Assembly (NCBI GenBank): GCA_963853835.1
Contig: OY970825.1
Coordinates: 26,908,835-26,972,834 of the forward strand
Direction: 5' to 3'
Source: Calendula officinalis
Lineage: Eukaryota; Streptophyta; Magnoliopsida; Asterales; Asteraceae
DNA: 64,000 bases
In this document: positions 13,634 to 29,651 of the stretch, in pieces
How the letters are laid out: each line of letters opens with the position of its first letter
Numbering within the stretch: the first letter of the stretch is position 1
Program-made: the position numbers and the translations under genes
The notes under the pieces: generated by a model
The model's database searches: none
The model's input: only the letters and a program-made list of their open reading frames with translations
What the model was told of the DNA's origin: nothing

Positions 13634-15287
13634 TGTAACGACCCGAAGTTTGTAAATAAATAAATTGTACAAAAATATGATAATTATGGAAAATTCGTTT
13701 AAAACACGTAGGAATTGGTTTCGTGTCGTTTGGAGACCGTATGATAAAGTTATGGGCGAAACCGAGTCGAGACATGAACGAAAAAGTGCAGCCTTAGCTG
13801 CCTGGAGAGTTCGCGACGCGAACTCCAGTTCGCGTTCGTGAAGACGACACAGAGATTTTGGTGTCCAGACGTGAAGAGTTCCCGACCAGTTTCCGATCGC
13901 GAATTATGCGCGTTCAAAGGAGTTCGCGGCGCGAACTCCAGTTCACGTTCGTGAACTCTACCGACACCAGCATTAAAGTCGGGTTTCCCCCATTTATTAC
14001 ACACACAAACCCTAGTTTTCTCCTCTCAGCTTGTGTGTGCGATTTTTGAGTGTAAAGTGGCGATTGGAGCTTAATCTTCACTAAATCTTGAAGATTCTTG
14101 CTCATAGTTGAAGATCAAAGGTAAATCTTCATCTCTTTTGTGTTGTAGGCCATAGATTCAAGTAGGGAAAGCTTGAGTCTTAAACCCTAGTTTTGGGTTT
14201 GTACATAAATGGTTAAATGGAAGTTGTATAACTTAGATCTATGGTATTTTAACAAGGAAAATGTACTCATAATATGGATCTATGAAAAATATGGTGATTT
14301 ATGGAATTAGGGTTTGGTAACTTTGGGGAAAACGATGCTAGTAGTTAACTAGCCATTGAATATGTGAATGTTATGGATGATTGATGTAAACCATTGTAAT
14401 GGTTTTGATATTAGGTCATTTGGTGGAAGAACTTGAGGTTCCAAGTCTTAAGAAATGATAATTGTGTTCAAGGAACACATCTTTTGGATAAGCTTGGCTA
14501 AGGTGAGTACATGTGAACTTTCAAAACTGAGTACATAGTTAGGAAATGTTTTATGTTTAAATGTTTTATCGAGTCTATAAGTAATTTAGTTATTTATGTG
14601 ACTTATGATAAATTTCTTATGTGACGACGAAACGGTTGATTGATTGAGAAATGATGGAGCTATAAGCTTATAACGATAAAAGACAAGCAATTATGATGAT
14701 GATGTCCCTAGGGCCGTAATAGATTGGAGGCATTCCGGTTATTACGGTACCTTGAGGTTAGTGGTAGATTGGAGGCATTCCGATTATCCAACACCTATGA
14801 GTGCCGGTAGATTGGAGGCATTCCGGTTACCGTGGATATGATGGTCTTGATAGATTGGAGGCATTCCGATTATCATGACGTTGGCCAACGATGAATGAAA
14901 AGAAGTGACCCAAACGAATTTAATAATATTATTTTAATATAAATGATGTTATGTGACTGGTTGTTAATCAGGTCTAAAACCCATGTATCTCATGAGGCAA
15001 TTTTGTCTCACGTATTATGTTTGTGTTTTTGCTATGTACTCAGGTTCGGGATCGAAGATATAGGAGGTCCGTTTATAAGAGGCCTTGTTGAGATTAACTC
15101 GGTGTTGATGATTAGAGTCTTTATCCTATGGTAAAGATATAATTTGTAACACTGTTTTTGTATACTCTGATAATCTCAAACAAAAAACCTTTTCGTTTTT
15201 GTAAAACCGGTATTTGACACCGATACATTATTGCATATTTTTGGATGAAATGTATTTAAATATTGTTTTGAAAATTGAGGTGTTACA
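13634..15287 (+). repeat. 3' LTR of the gypsy element
   Basis: 1654 bases, same TG...CA ends as the 5' LTR. It differs by substitutions and by an extra segment (around 15066-15078, AGGTCCGTTTATAAG) missing from the 5' copy. The polypurine tract expected just upstream (about 13605-13633) is weak and looks degraded. Confidence 0.93.
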
Positions 15288-18148
15288 GTTTAAAACACAA
15301 GAAACTTTATATACAGCGTGTTAACTTTCATTGCATACACTCATACCCTAAAGCATTGTTGGTGCTTCTTTATCGTTATGAGGGTACGCTATGAACAATT
15401 AACACATTATAGGAAGTTTTCTTCTTAGAGATCTTCGTGCAATCCACATGTTTAAGTTTAAGATTTCATTTCCCTTTGCGGACCGTTCCAAAATGTTATT
15501 TTATTCTCTAATGATGGAGGTGAGTTTTTTACTTGGATGTACGCAACTTAACCGGAAAATATATATGTGGCTATTAAATATCTATAGTATATATGTGGTT
15601 ATTACATTAATCCATGATTTTCTCAATATTGATGTTTGAACCCATGACTCCTTATGAGGACGTCAGAACACTTACCACTAGCATAACCTGTCTAAAGTTT
15701 ATATTAAAAATTGTAGAAGGCCATAATTAACGTTGGCATTCAATGCTTTATGCGCTCCACATCACTAATATGTATAGTTTGTATGTTTTAATTAATTTAC
15801 ATGCTTTCCGTCATATCTACATACCACTAGCACCCCTTGTTTTTTACATTATTTTTGTGTTTTACATTATTTGTACATTTGTTTAAATGCTTTCTCGTAT
15901 TTGTAATGAACATTTATTTTGTTTTTTACAATAATTTCCACGCATGTCATCCGGAAGCAGTCTCTTTACGCCTAGGTAAAAGTATAGATGTCTACATCGC
16001 ACCACTCCATACCCCGCATTTTATTGCATTGGATATCGGTGTTCTTTTTGTAGTTGTTGTATTGAAGGCTTTAAATTTTAGCTCCAACATGTATATCTAG
16101 TTCATGATAATATTGCATCTCATCTATGTGTTAACATGAATAAAAGTCAACTTTTAAATGTATATATTCATATTAAATATAAAATAATATTATTACCATA
16201 AATTTGGATTCAAATATATATATAAATTAAAGAATGTAAAAAATAACTACTACAATGAAACTCGGGACATAATATTTAAGTTAAAGAGTTTAAATTTTTT
16301 TATACCTATCAAAGAATGACCATACTTCTAAAATGCACTGTGAAGAGTGATTTTATTTCTTAGATATGATATACCGTTTAGATAACGAGTTATTAATTGG
16401 ATGTCAAACGAATTTAAAGTTAATTCAATTGCTTTTCTTTAACCTAGTTAATGCCTTGTCACTTAGCCACGCATGTTCGATTCTCCCGGTTGTGTGAAGT
16501 TTTTTTATTTTATGTTATTAAAGTAAAATATTTTAGAAATGTTTGCAAAATAAAATTTTTATTTATTAAAAGTTAGCAATGGTGTAAATTATTTCTATGT
16601 AGATAATAAAATTATGATATTCTTTGTATTCATTTTATAAATATATCAAATATTAAGTAAACAAATATTCATAAAAGCTTTGTTTAGTAGGAAAAGAGAA
16701 AAAAGGGACATAAATCAAACATGATCTAAATGATAAACTACTACCTACTCCTTATTAAATTTAAACTTTTGAAGAAACCACCTATAATAGTGTTTTTGTA
16801 GATATATTAGACTTGTTACCGTATACTTTTATAATCATAAATACAAAAAAAATAATTAAATTCGATAAAAAGAATCTTAATCTCGGGTTAAAAAATATAT
16901 GATTTTAAACCCACAAAAATACACGGGGAAGCAAAAACCTCGTTACTCTCTGAAGGGGATCGGAGGATCCCTCAGACGTGATGGTCAACACTCACGACCG
17001 GCCTCCCGGCAGCGACTATGACTGGACCCCATCGATCTTATTGATCCTGCGATTAACGTAAGTTACACAATAAATATATATAAACATATGCTAAATTCCT
17101 TGTGTAAAGTAAGCCTCAATTAAATAATAATAAATTATTATGATGTTCGCGAAGTGGTACTTGTACTTTACGTTTCCATAGATACCTTATTTGACGTTTT
17201 AATGCACGTGATGATTCTGTATTCCATATTTAGATTAAGTAATGTTAATAATAAATGATGACGATGTTCGAGAAGCCGTACGTGTACTTTATGTTTCCAT
17301 AGATACCTTATTCGACGTAAAAATGCACGTGGTGATTCTGTATTCCATAGTTGGAATAAGTAATGTTTAAAGTAGTGTACTTAGTTTAGGTTTGAATACT
17401 TAACAAACTTAACTCATAGCATGACCATGAGCGGATACTACTCAAAACAATTTCCATAGAGTACACATAATATTGATGAAACACTACAAGTTAGTGATTC
17501 TAACATATTGAAAACATGAAAATTAAGAAATTGGGGATTATGTTTCATCTATGTTGTTTCAGCGATTATAACATATTGATAACATGAAAATTAAGAAATT
17601 AGGGATTCTATTACGTGTACGTTTTTTAAAGAAGGTTATGCTTGTATATGTATTGTCATTATTAGTTTATATTTGTGCATATTGATAGCATTCATATCTT
17701 CATTAATCATTATTGGTAGTGTTGCATATGGATTATACACTTTACAAATTTTGTTGTCTATACCGTAGTCGAATTCTGCACCTCACTCATCAATACAACA
17801 AAGTGAAGTAAAGAACTTTAATTAAAAATTATATTATTTTATTGAATGCGGAAAAATTTATATAGTTGCTACTGACGGAAAGTTCCACTACAATAGTGTC
17901 TTAAACTTATATTTAGGAAATTATTGTACCATGTTATTTTAGTAAAATAAAAAAAAGGAAACAAATAGTTTTTTCAGAAAATAAAGGCATGTGAAGAGGA
18001 TTTATACTTAATTTAATTATCATTAAAACTAAAATTTATCGTTTGTGCCAGAAATTTATAAGTACTTATATAGAAAATGAATAATTATAAAATCTTGCAT
18101 TTAATTTTTTAAGATGTCATCTATATAATAGAACACTATATGTACAAC

Positions 18149-21426
<3,278 letters not shown>

Positions 21427-23291
21427 CCCTTAACATCTATTAACTAACCTCATCATATCTTTTCTTTACATCATGACGTTTTAAGAAAAACTAGAGCTGT
21501 TATCTACACCACAAAAACTTATCCACACACTACAACATATGTTATAGTGTACTTGTATAGTCCTTTTTAAAACCTATATAATGGGTTATGAATAAGATTT
21601 TGAGGTGTAGATATCACCTCCAAAAGAAAAAAAGACTTTTTGGTTGTAACATTTTCCCCTTAAAAGGCTTCCTAAATGACTTGAAGATAAGAAGTTTGAG
21701 AGTGGTTTAAAACACAAGAAACTTTATCTACAGCGTATTAATTTTCGTAGCATACACTCATACCCTAAAGCATTGTTGGTGCTTCGGGTATGCTATGAAC
21801 AATTAACACGTTATAGGAAGTTTTCTTCTTAGAGATCTTCATGCAATCCACATGTTTTAGTTTAAGATTTCATCTCCCTTTGCGGACCGTTCCAAAATGT
21901 TATTTAATTGTCTAATGATGGAGGTGAGTTTTTGACTTGGATATACGCAACTTAACCAGAAAATATATATGTGGCTATTAAATATCTACAATATATATGT
22001 GGTTATTACATTAATTCATGATTTGCTCGATATTGATGTTTGAACCCATGAGTCCTTATGAGGACGTCAGAACACCTACCACTAGCATAACCTGTCTAAA
22101 GGCCATAATTAACGTTGGCATTCAATGCTTTATGCGCTCCACATCACTAATATGTATAGTTTATATGTTTTAATTAATTTCCATGCTTTACTTCATATCT
22201 ACATACCACTAACACCCCTTGTTTTTTACATTATTTTTGTTTTTTACATTATTTGTACATTTGTTTAAATGCTCTCTGGTATTTGTTTTGTAAATTATTT
22301 TTGTTTTTTACAATAATTTTTATGCATGTCATCCGGAAGCAGTCTCTTTACTCCTAGGTAAAAGTATAGATGTCTAATCGCACCATGTCACACCCCGCCA
22401 AAAATGGTTTTTAAGTAAAATGGTTTGCGGAAGAATGGGATGTAACTTTAATGTGTAACATAAGCAATTGACTAAGTAAACAAGAAATAGGTTCAAAAGA
22501 TGTTTAAATAATAGATTTATTTAAAATATGTCAAAAACTTAAGTATAAATAATCGTCAAAACAAAGTTGATATTTAAAAATACATTTGTGGCATCTCGAC
22601 GCTATGCATGCTCGTCCAAAGTCTAAGACTCAATGCTTCTCCTAATATCCTGAAAAACATAATATAAAACGGTCAACAAAAATTGTTGAGTGAATCCACA
22701 GGTTTGATGTTGATATTTTGAAAATAGTTGTTTTTGCTACCATAAGTGAGTAAAATGTTTTATGACTGTTTGGAAGTAAATTTGATAGTATAAAAAGTTT
22801 GATAAACCAAAATGAAAATGTAAAGGAATTGTAGATAAACTACAACTCAATGTTTGATATGAAATTGTTTGTTATAAACGGTTTATCATAAGTTTTGGCA
22901 TATAAGACTATTATTCCCAACAAGTAGCTACTCCCATTGAGGTATTATACCCATCCCCCTAAGTTCACAATCAAAACTGCAACTCCCATGGTTATGTTAT
23001 AAAGTCATGGATATAAATGTTCCCGAAGTGTCTTGGATAAACCAAGTAGTGATCAATGAATGTGGGAGGCTGAGTATTGGCCGATAGTACTATACGTATA
23101 TCCAGGGTGTAGTTATTCTACTTAATGAAGGCTGAACTTAGTACGGTATAATGAATTGTTTGTCATGCCATAAAAATGTAATGTAATGTAGTCAAGTATA
23201 AAACAGTAAATGTAAAGCAGTAGCATGTTATGTTTTTCACCCCATAAGTTATAAAATAGTAAAAGAGTAAAAGGGGTTGTGGACTCACCTG

Positions 23292-23409
23292 ATGCTTAGC
23301 TTAGATCACAAAACTTCACTGATGGTTCCTTAGAGATTCCTAGCGCCTAAATGCTTAGCTTAGATCACAAAACTTCACTGATGGTTCCTTAGAGATTCCT
23401 AGCGCCTAA
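23292..23409. repeat. 59-bp perfect tandem duplication inside the solo LTR
   Basis: Two identical 59-base copies (23292-23350 and 23351-23409), each containing CTTAGCTTAGATCACAAAAC and ending GCGCCTAA. The lack of differences implies a recent event. Confidence 0.95.
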
Positions 23410-24709
23410 ATGCACAAGCTTCCTAATTAGCCTAAGCTATCACGCACAGGGTACCTAATAATGCATTGTTTGTGTGTTGTTATTGTTTGTATTGTATGTT
23501 TGTTTATGAAAAGAGTTTGGTTTGCTTGAAAACGTTTATGTTTGTGCAACTTAGTAACGAATTTAGGTTATTGGGCCTAGATTTGGGCTAACGGGTTGGA
23601 ACTTAGGCCAAGGCCCGCCATAATGGGCTTATTGGGCTTGTATGGACTAAATGGACCGACATGAAATGAATTGGGCTCAGAAATGGGCCAAAATGAAATG
23701 GATTGTGCTTAGAAATGGGCCGAAATGAAATGGATTGGCTATTGGGCCACGACATGGGCCACTTGGGCCGATATGGGCTATGGTTTGCACTTTGGTTTGG
23801 GCCAAGTATTGGGCTTGGCCCAATATGGTTCGGGACTGTTTTGGGCTCGCGGATGGGTCAAGCAATTGGGCTTGGCCCAACATGATTCGGTTCCGGTTTG
23901 GGCTAAACACAAACGGGCTCGGCCCGGTTAAGGTTTGATCGGTTTAGGCTAGATAATGGGATCGGTATTGGGCTTGCCGTGGACCGAGTACGGGACTCGG
24001 CCCAATGGGCTTTCGGATCTGATTTGGGCCAAAAAGACTATGGCTCGGCCCAATTAAGGTTTACGGTTTGGGCCGGTATGGGTTAAATCAGTTTGGGCCA
24101 AGTTCAAGCCTTGGCCCGATTCATTAACGGGTCAACATAGGTCAAACGGACAACGAGTGGGTCAACTCAGTCAACTCAGTGGGTATTGGTCAATGACTCG
24201 GTCAAGTTCCGGTTTTAGGTTAGGGTTTTCGATTAGGGTTTCGGTTCTAGGGTTTACAAATGGTTTTTGGGTCAAAACGAGGCAATAGTGATACCAAAAA
24301 CTATGAAATTTCAGGGTTTTGTGTGGTTTTTCATTGTGCTTAATATGTAAAAAGTTGGGATTAAAAGGGTTAAGGATTTTGGTTTTTACGAAAAAAACAA
24401 TGAACAACGAATACGAACAATACCAAAACGAATACAATTCTACACACGAATGCATGCATGGTTAACCATGCATCCATGGTTTGAATCAAGTGTGATGCCG
24501 AGACCATGTGGCCTTTGGCATCGTCTCGGTTTTGTACTATAAAACCGAAATTAAGAATAACAAGTAGGGATTTCGGTATACCTTGCAAACGGGACTCGAA
24601 TCGAACGAAGGTTGGTTGCGTATTGAAGCTTGGCCGAATGCTCAATATTTCGGTGGTGATGGGTGACTTTGGACGAAATTTACAAAGGATCTTATAGGGT
24701 TTAGGCCTT

Positions 24710-24720
24710 GGTATTTATAG
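24710..24720 (-). promoter_or_regulatory. TATA-like box of the solo LTR
   Basis: Minus-strand CTATAAATACC, a good plant TATA match about 350 bases from the LTR's 5' end if the LTR is read on the minus strand. Confidence 0.5.
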
Positions 24721-25291
24721 TGGGAAGAAACTAGGGTTTGAGTTGTGGTAAGATAAGGATTCGTTCAAAATTCGAAAAGAGATAACGATAAGAGTTAAAT
24801 TCGAATGCGATAAGGATAACTGTTAAAGGTTTTAGAAGAGTATAATGATGATATTTAGGTTTCTTTGGACGAAATTAATAAAGGATGTGGCTAGGTTTCG
24901 GCCACAATGTGGTCGGGACAACAATTGATGTGTCGGTTTTGAATAAAATTCGTTACACGTCGCGTTTTATTTATTTTAATTGTTTTGGTCCATAAGTATT
25001 AATTTTTAGAAATGATTTTGTTTATTGTCACCATAATAATAATTTTTAGAAATGTCGAGTTGTCACACACCACCCCATACCCCGCATTTGATTGGATTGG
25101 ATATCGGTGTTCTTATTGTAGTTGTTGTATTGAAGGCTTTAAATTTTAGCTCCAACATGTATATCTAGTTCATGATATTATTGCATCTCATCTATGTGTT
25201 AACATGAATAAAAGTTAACTTTTAAATGTATATATTCATATTAAATATAAAATAATATTATTACCATAAATTTGGATTCAAATTGTACTTT

Positions 25292-25842
<551 letters not shown>

Positions 25843-27295
25843 TAAAGAATGTTAAAAATAAGTACTATAATGAAACTCGGGACCTAATATTTAAATTAAA
25901 GAGTTTAAATTTTTTTATACCTATCAAAGAATGACCATACTTCTAAAATGCACTGTGAAGAGTGATTTTATTTCTAGGATACGATATACCGTTTTGATGA
26001 CGAGTAATTAATTGGATGTCAAACGAATTTATAGTTAATTCAATTGCTTTTCTTTAACCTAGTTAATGCCATGGCACTTAGCCACGCATGTTCAATTCTC
26101 ACGGTTGTGTGAAGTTTTTTTTATTTTATGTTATGAAAGTATAATATTTTAGAAATGTTCACACAATAAAATGTTTTATTTATTAAAAGTTAGCAACGGT
26201 GTAACTTATTTTATGTAGATAATAAAATTGTGATATTCTTTGTACTCAGTTTATACATATCAAATATTAAGAAAACAAATATTCATATAAGCTTTGTTTA
26301 GTAGGAAAAGAGAAGAAAGGGACATAAATGAAACATGATCTAAATGATAAACTACTACCTACTCCTTATTAAATTTAAACTTTTGAAGAAACCACCTATA
26401 ATAGTATTTTTGTAGATATATTAGACTTGTTACCGTATACTTTTATGATCATAAATACAAAAAAAGAAAAAAAATCGATAAAAAATAATCTTAATCTCGG
26501 GTTAAAAAATATATGATTTTAAACCCGCAAAAATACACGGGGAAGCAAAAACCTCGTTACTCTCTGCCGGGAATCGAAAGATCCCTCAGACGCGCTGGTC
26601 AACGCTAACGACCGACCTCCTGGCAACGACTATGACTGGACCCCATCGATCTTATTGATCATGCGATTAACGTAAGTTACACAATAAATATATATAAACA
26701 TATGCTAAATTCATTGTGTAAAGTAAACCTCAATTAAACAATAATAAATGATGATGATGTTCGCGAAGTCGTACTTGTACTTTACGTTTCATAGATACCT
26801 TATTCGACGTTTTAATGCACGTGGTGATTCTATATTCCATATTTAGATTAAGTAATGTTAATAATAAATGATGACGATGTTCGAGAAGGCGTACTTGTAC
26901 TTTACGTTTCCATAGATACCTTAATCGACGTTAAAATGCATGTGGTGATTTTGTATTCCATAGTTGGAATAAGTAATGTTTAAAGTAGTGTACTTAGTTT
27001 AGGTTAGAATACTTAACAAACTTAACTCATAGCATGACCATGAGCGGATACTACTCAAAACAATTTCCACATAGTACACATAATATTGATGAAACACAAC
27101 AAGTTAGTAATTCTAACATATTGAAAACATGAAAATTAAGAAATTGGGGATTATGTTTCATCTATGTTGTTTAAGCGATTATAACATATTGATAACATGA
27201 AAATTAAGAAATTAGGGATTTTATTACGTGTATGTTTTTTAAAGAAGGTTTTGCTTGTATATGTATTGTCATTATTAGTTTATATTTGTACATAT

Positions 27296-28680
27296 ATGTG
27301 GCTATTACGTTAATCCATGATTTTCTCGATATTGATGTTTGAACCCATGACTCCTTGTGAGGACGTCAGAACACTTACCCCACTAGGATAACTTGTCTAA
27401 AGTTTATTTAAAAAATTCTAGAAGACAATAATTAACATTGGCATTCAATGCTTTATGCGCTTCACATCACTAATATGTATAGTTTATATGTTTTAATTGA
27501 TTTACATGCTTTACGTCATATCTAAATACCACTGGCACCCCGTGTTTTTTACATTATTTTTGTTTTTTACATTATTTTTGTTTTTTACATTATTTTGTAC
27601 ATTTGTTTCAATGCTTTCTAGTATTTGTTTTGTACATTATTTTTGTTTTTTTACACCACTTTTGACGGATGTCGTCCGGACCGGTCTCTTTACTCCTCGG
27701 TAAAAGTATAGATGTCTACATCGCACCTCCCCATACCCCGCATTTGATTGGATTGGATATCAGTGTTCTTCTTGTAGTTGTTGTATTGAAGGCTTTAAAT
27801 TTTAGCTCCAACATGTATATCTAGTTCATGATATTATTGCATCTCATCTATGTGTTAACATGAATAAAAGTCAACTTTTAAATGTATATATATATATATT
27901 CATATTAAATATACAATAATTTTATTACCATAAATTTGGATTCAAATTGTACTTTACCATGTATATAAATTAAAGAATGTAGAAAATTAGTACTATAATG
28001 AAATTTAGGAATTAATATTTAAATTAAAGAGTTTAGATTTTATTATACATGATCAACCCGCTAAAATGCATTGTGAACAGTAATTTTATTTCTAATATAC
28101 TACATATTGTTTAGATAACGAGTTATTAACTGGATGTCAAACGAATTTAAAGTTAATTCAATTGCTTTTCTTTAACCTAGTTAATGCCTTGTCACTTAGC
28201 CACGCATGTTCGATTCTCCCGCGTGTGTGAAGTTTTTATATTTTTATTTTATGCTTTTTTTTAAGTTACAAAACAATCTCTCTACTTTATATAGATGAAA
28301 AAGCTTTATATTTTGTATTTATAAAACATGCACTTAATTTCCAAAAATTATAGTTTTAAACCCTAACTTTTTAACCAATAACTTTATATCATACATATAT
28401 GACCTCATTTGAAATATTTAATCACTTTTGGCAATTAAAATGGCTGACCAACTTTTTTTTTGTTTGCAATGGTCGAGAACTATCAAAACAAAGAATAATT
28501 GTTTGAACCGAAGTATGACTCCAACTATATCGAAAGTATAATATTTTAGAACTGTTCACAAAATAAAAGTTTTATTTATTAAACGTTAGCAATGGTGTAA
28601 TTTTTTTTCTAAGTAAATAATAAAATTATGATATTCTTTGTTCTCAAGTTTATACTTATCAAATATTAAGAAAACAAATA
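27296..28680 (+). repeat. Tandem array unit 6, partial and terminal
   Basis: Partial copy that begins inside the unit (at the GTGGCTATTACGTTAATCC segment) and ends at 28680 after ATTAAGAAAACAAATA. It is more diverged than the other copies, has almost no TA tract, and carries an unrelated insertion of about 280 bases at about 28258-28536. This is the right-hand edge of the array. Confidence 0.8.
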
Positions 28681-29651
28681 TGTTGGGATTGATACTAAGT
28701 ATAAATAACACTGGAAGTCAAAGTCAAAGTTGATCAAAGTGAAAGTTGATCAAGACTTATTGTTGCTCAAACATTAATACTGCTCATCGATAATAGTGAT
28801 AGAGAGTTATTACTGGTATGTTAGTTAATATTGATGATAGCCTTATACTGATGAGACCTTTGGTACTGGTTGTATCTTGTTACTACTGGTAATTTGTGTA
28901 TCCCAATTACTACTGATCTTAGAATTAATATTGCTCTCATAGTTGATAGCCTTATACTGATGAGACCTTTGAACATATGTATTGATCTTTTGCAAAGAAT
29001 CTTACCTTCTCATCACCGGGCGTTGATAGAATTGCCTCCAAACTATGTTATAGTTTTGGCTGCAATATACAATTTTTAAATCAACAAAACTGATAAACAC
29101 ATAAAAAGGGTCAAATTTGACTTTTAAAGCCATATTTCCTGACTCAAAAGGTTTAATGTGAATGCGTTCATGAGTTACATGATACGTAACAAATAAAATA
29201 ATGGGAAGATTACAATGAAACGTTTTCACCCGTGTCAACAAAAGATGGACATTAATATTATAAGGGGTGATTTTCCTACCATAACTTTTAAGGCATATAC
29301 CACAATTAAAAATATTAATTCTAAATCTGTACTGTGTGGTATAACAATTAAAAGTTGTGGTAGCAATATCAATTCTCTAATTATAAATATTATAGGTTAT
29401 GAGTCTTATCTAAATTTAATTCAAAAGTGAAAATGTCTAAAGATTTGACAAAATGTCAAGTATTATTTCACATTATAAAACTTACACAAACATAAACGCT
29501 ACGTGACAATCAAGCCGAAATCTAGTTGTTTGCCTTCAAAAGTAGCAAACAAAAACTCATCACAAAATAGAGGAAATAAAAACAAAATCTGATAAACATT
29601 TCGGGTTTTCAGTTACTGAACTGCATTGAGGGAACTTTTAATTTGAGTACA
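28681..29651. other. Intergenic stretch beyond the array, possible LTR fragment
   Basis: No gene seen. The sequence begins TGTTGGGATTGATACT exactly where array homology stops, which resembles the start of a Ty1/copia LTR, but no matching CA end with target duplication was found. A 28-base direct repeat (28835-28862 and 28944-28971, containing CTTATACTGATGAGACC) lies inside. The part next to 29652 should include the 3' UTR of the minus-strand PFP gene. Confidence 0.45.

Larger units (their letters stand above)
7149..15287 (+). mobile_element. Full-length Ty3/gypsy LTR retrotransposon (Tekay-like chromovirus), coding-dead
   Basis: An 8139-bp element with two long terminal repeats, a primer-binding site matching plant initiator Met-tRNA, and gag, protease, reverse transcriptase, RNase H, integrase and chromodomain remnants in gypsy order. 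It begins TG, ends CA, and is flanked by an exact 5-bp target duplication GTTTA (7144-7148 and 15288-15292). The empty site is visible in the sister array units, where GTTTA occurs once. The clade call (Tekay/Del chromovirus) rests on domain order, LTR length and the C-terminal chromodomain-like segment. Several stops and frameshifts make it non-autonomous. Confidence 0.95.
6863..18148 (+). repeat. Tandem array unit 3, split by a retrotransposon
   Basis: Copy of the array unit running 6863-7148 and resuming at 15288, interrupted by the 8.1 kb LTR retrotransposon. Removing the element and one GTTTA target copy gives a unit of about 3.14 kb that reads straight through. Here the TA tract is nearly absent (about 16213-16224), showing that the tract length is not conserved. 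GC-rich island at about 16920-17063. Confidence 0.88.
22386..25067 (-). mobile_element. Solo LTR (2.7 kb) in array unit 5
   Basis: A 2682-base block interrupting the unit between two exact copies of CACCA (22381-22385 and 25068-25072). It starts TGTCACACCCCGCC and ends GAGTTGTCACA, so it has the TG...CA ends and 5-bp target duplication of an LTR, but no internal domain and no second LTR. I place it on the minus strand because, read that way, it ends GGCGGGGTGTGACA as gypsy LTRs often do, and a TATA-like CTATAAATACC occurs at 24710-24720. It carries a region dense in GGCCCAA motifs (23570-24120) and a perfect 59-bp tandem duplication. Reading frames within it are unsupported. Confidence 0.82.

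Noticed and set aside
23677..23938. Trp/Gly/Pro-rich frames inside the solo LTR
   Set aside because: They are translations of repeated TTGGGCC words in several frames and on both strands.
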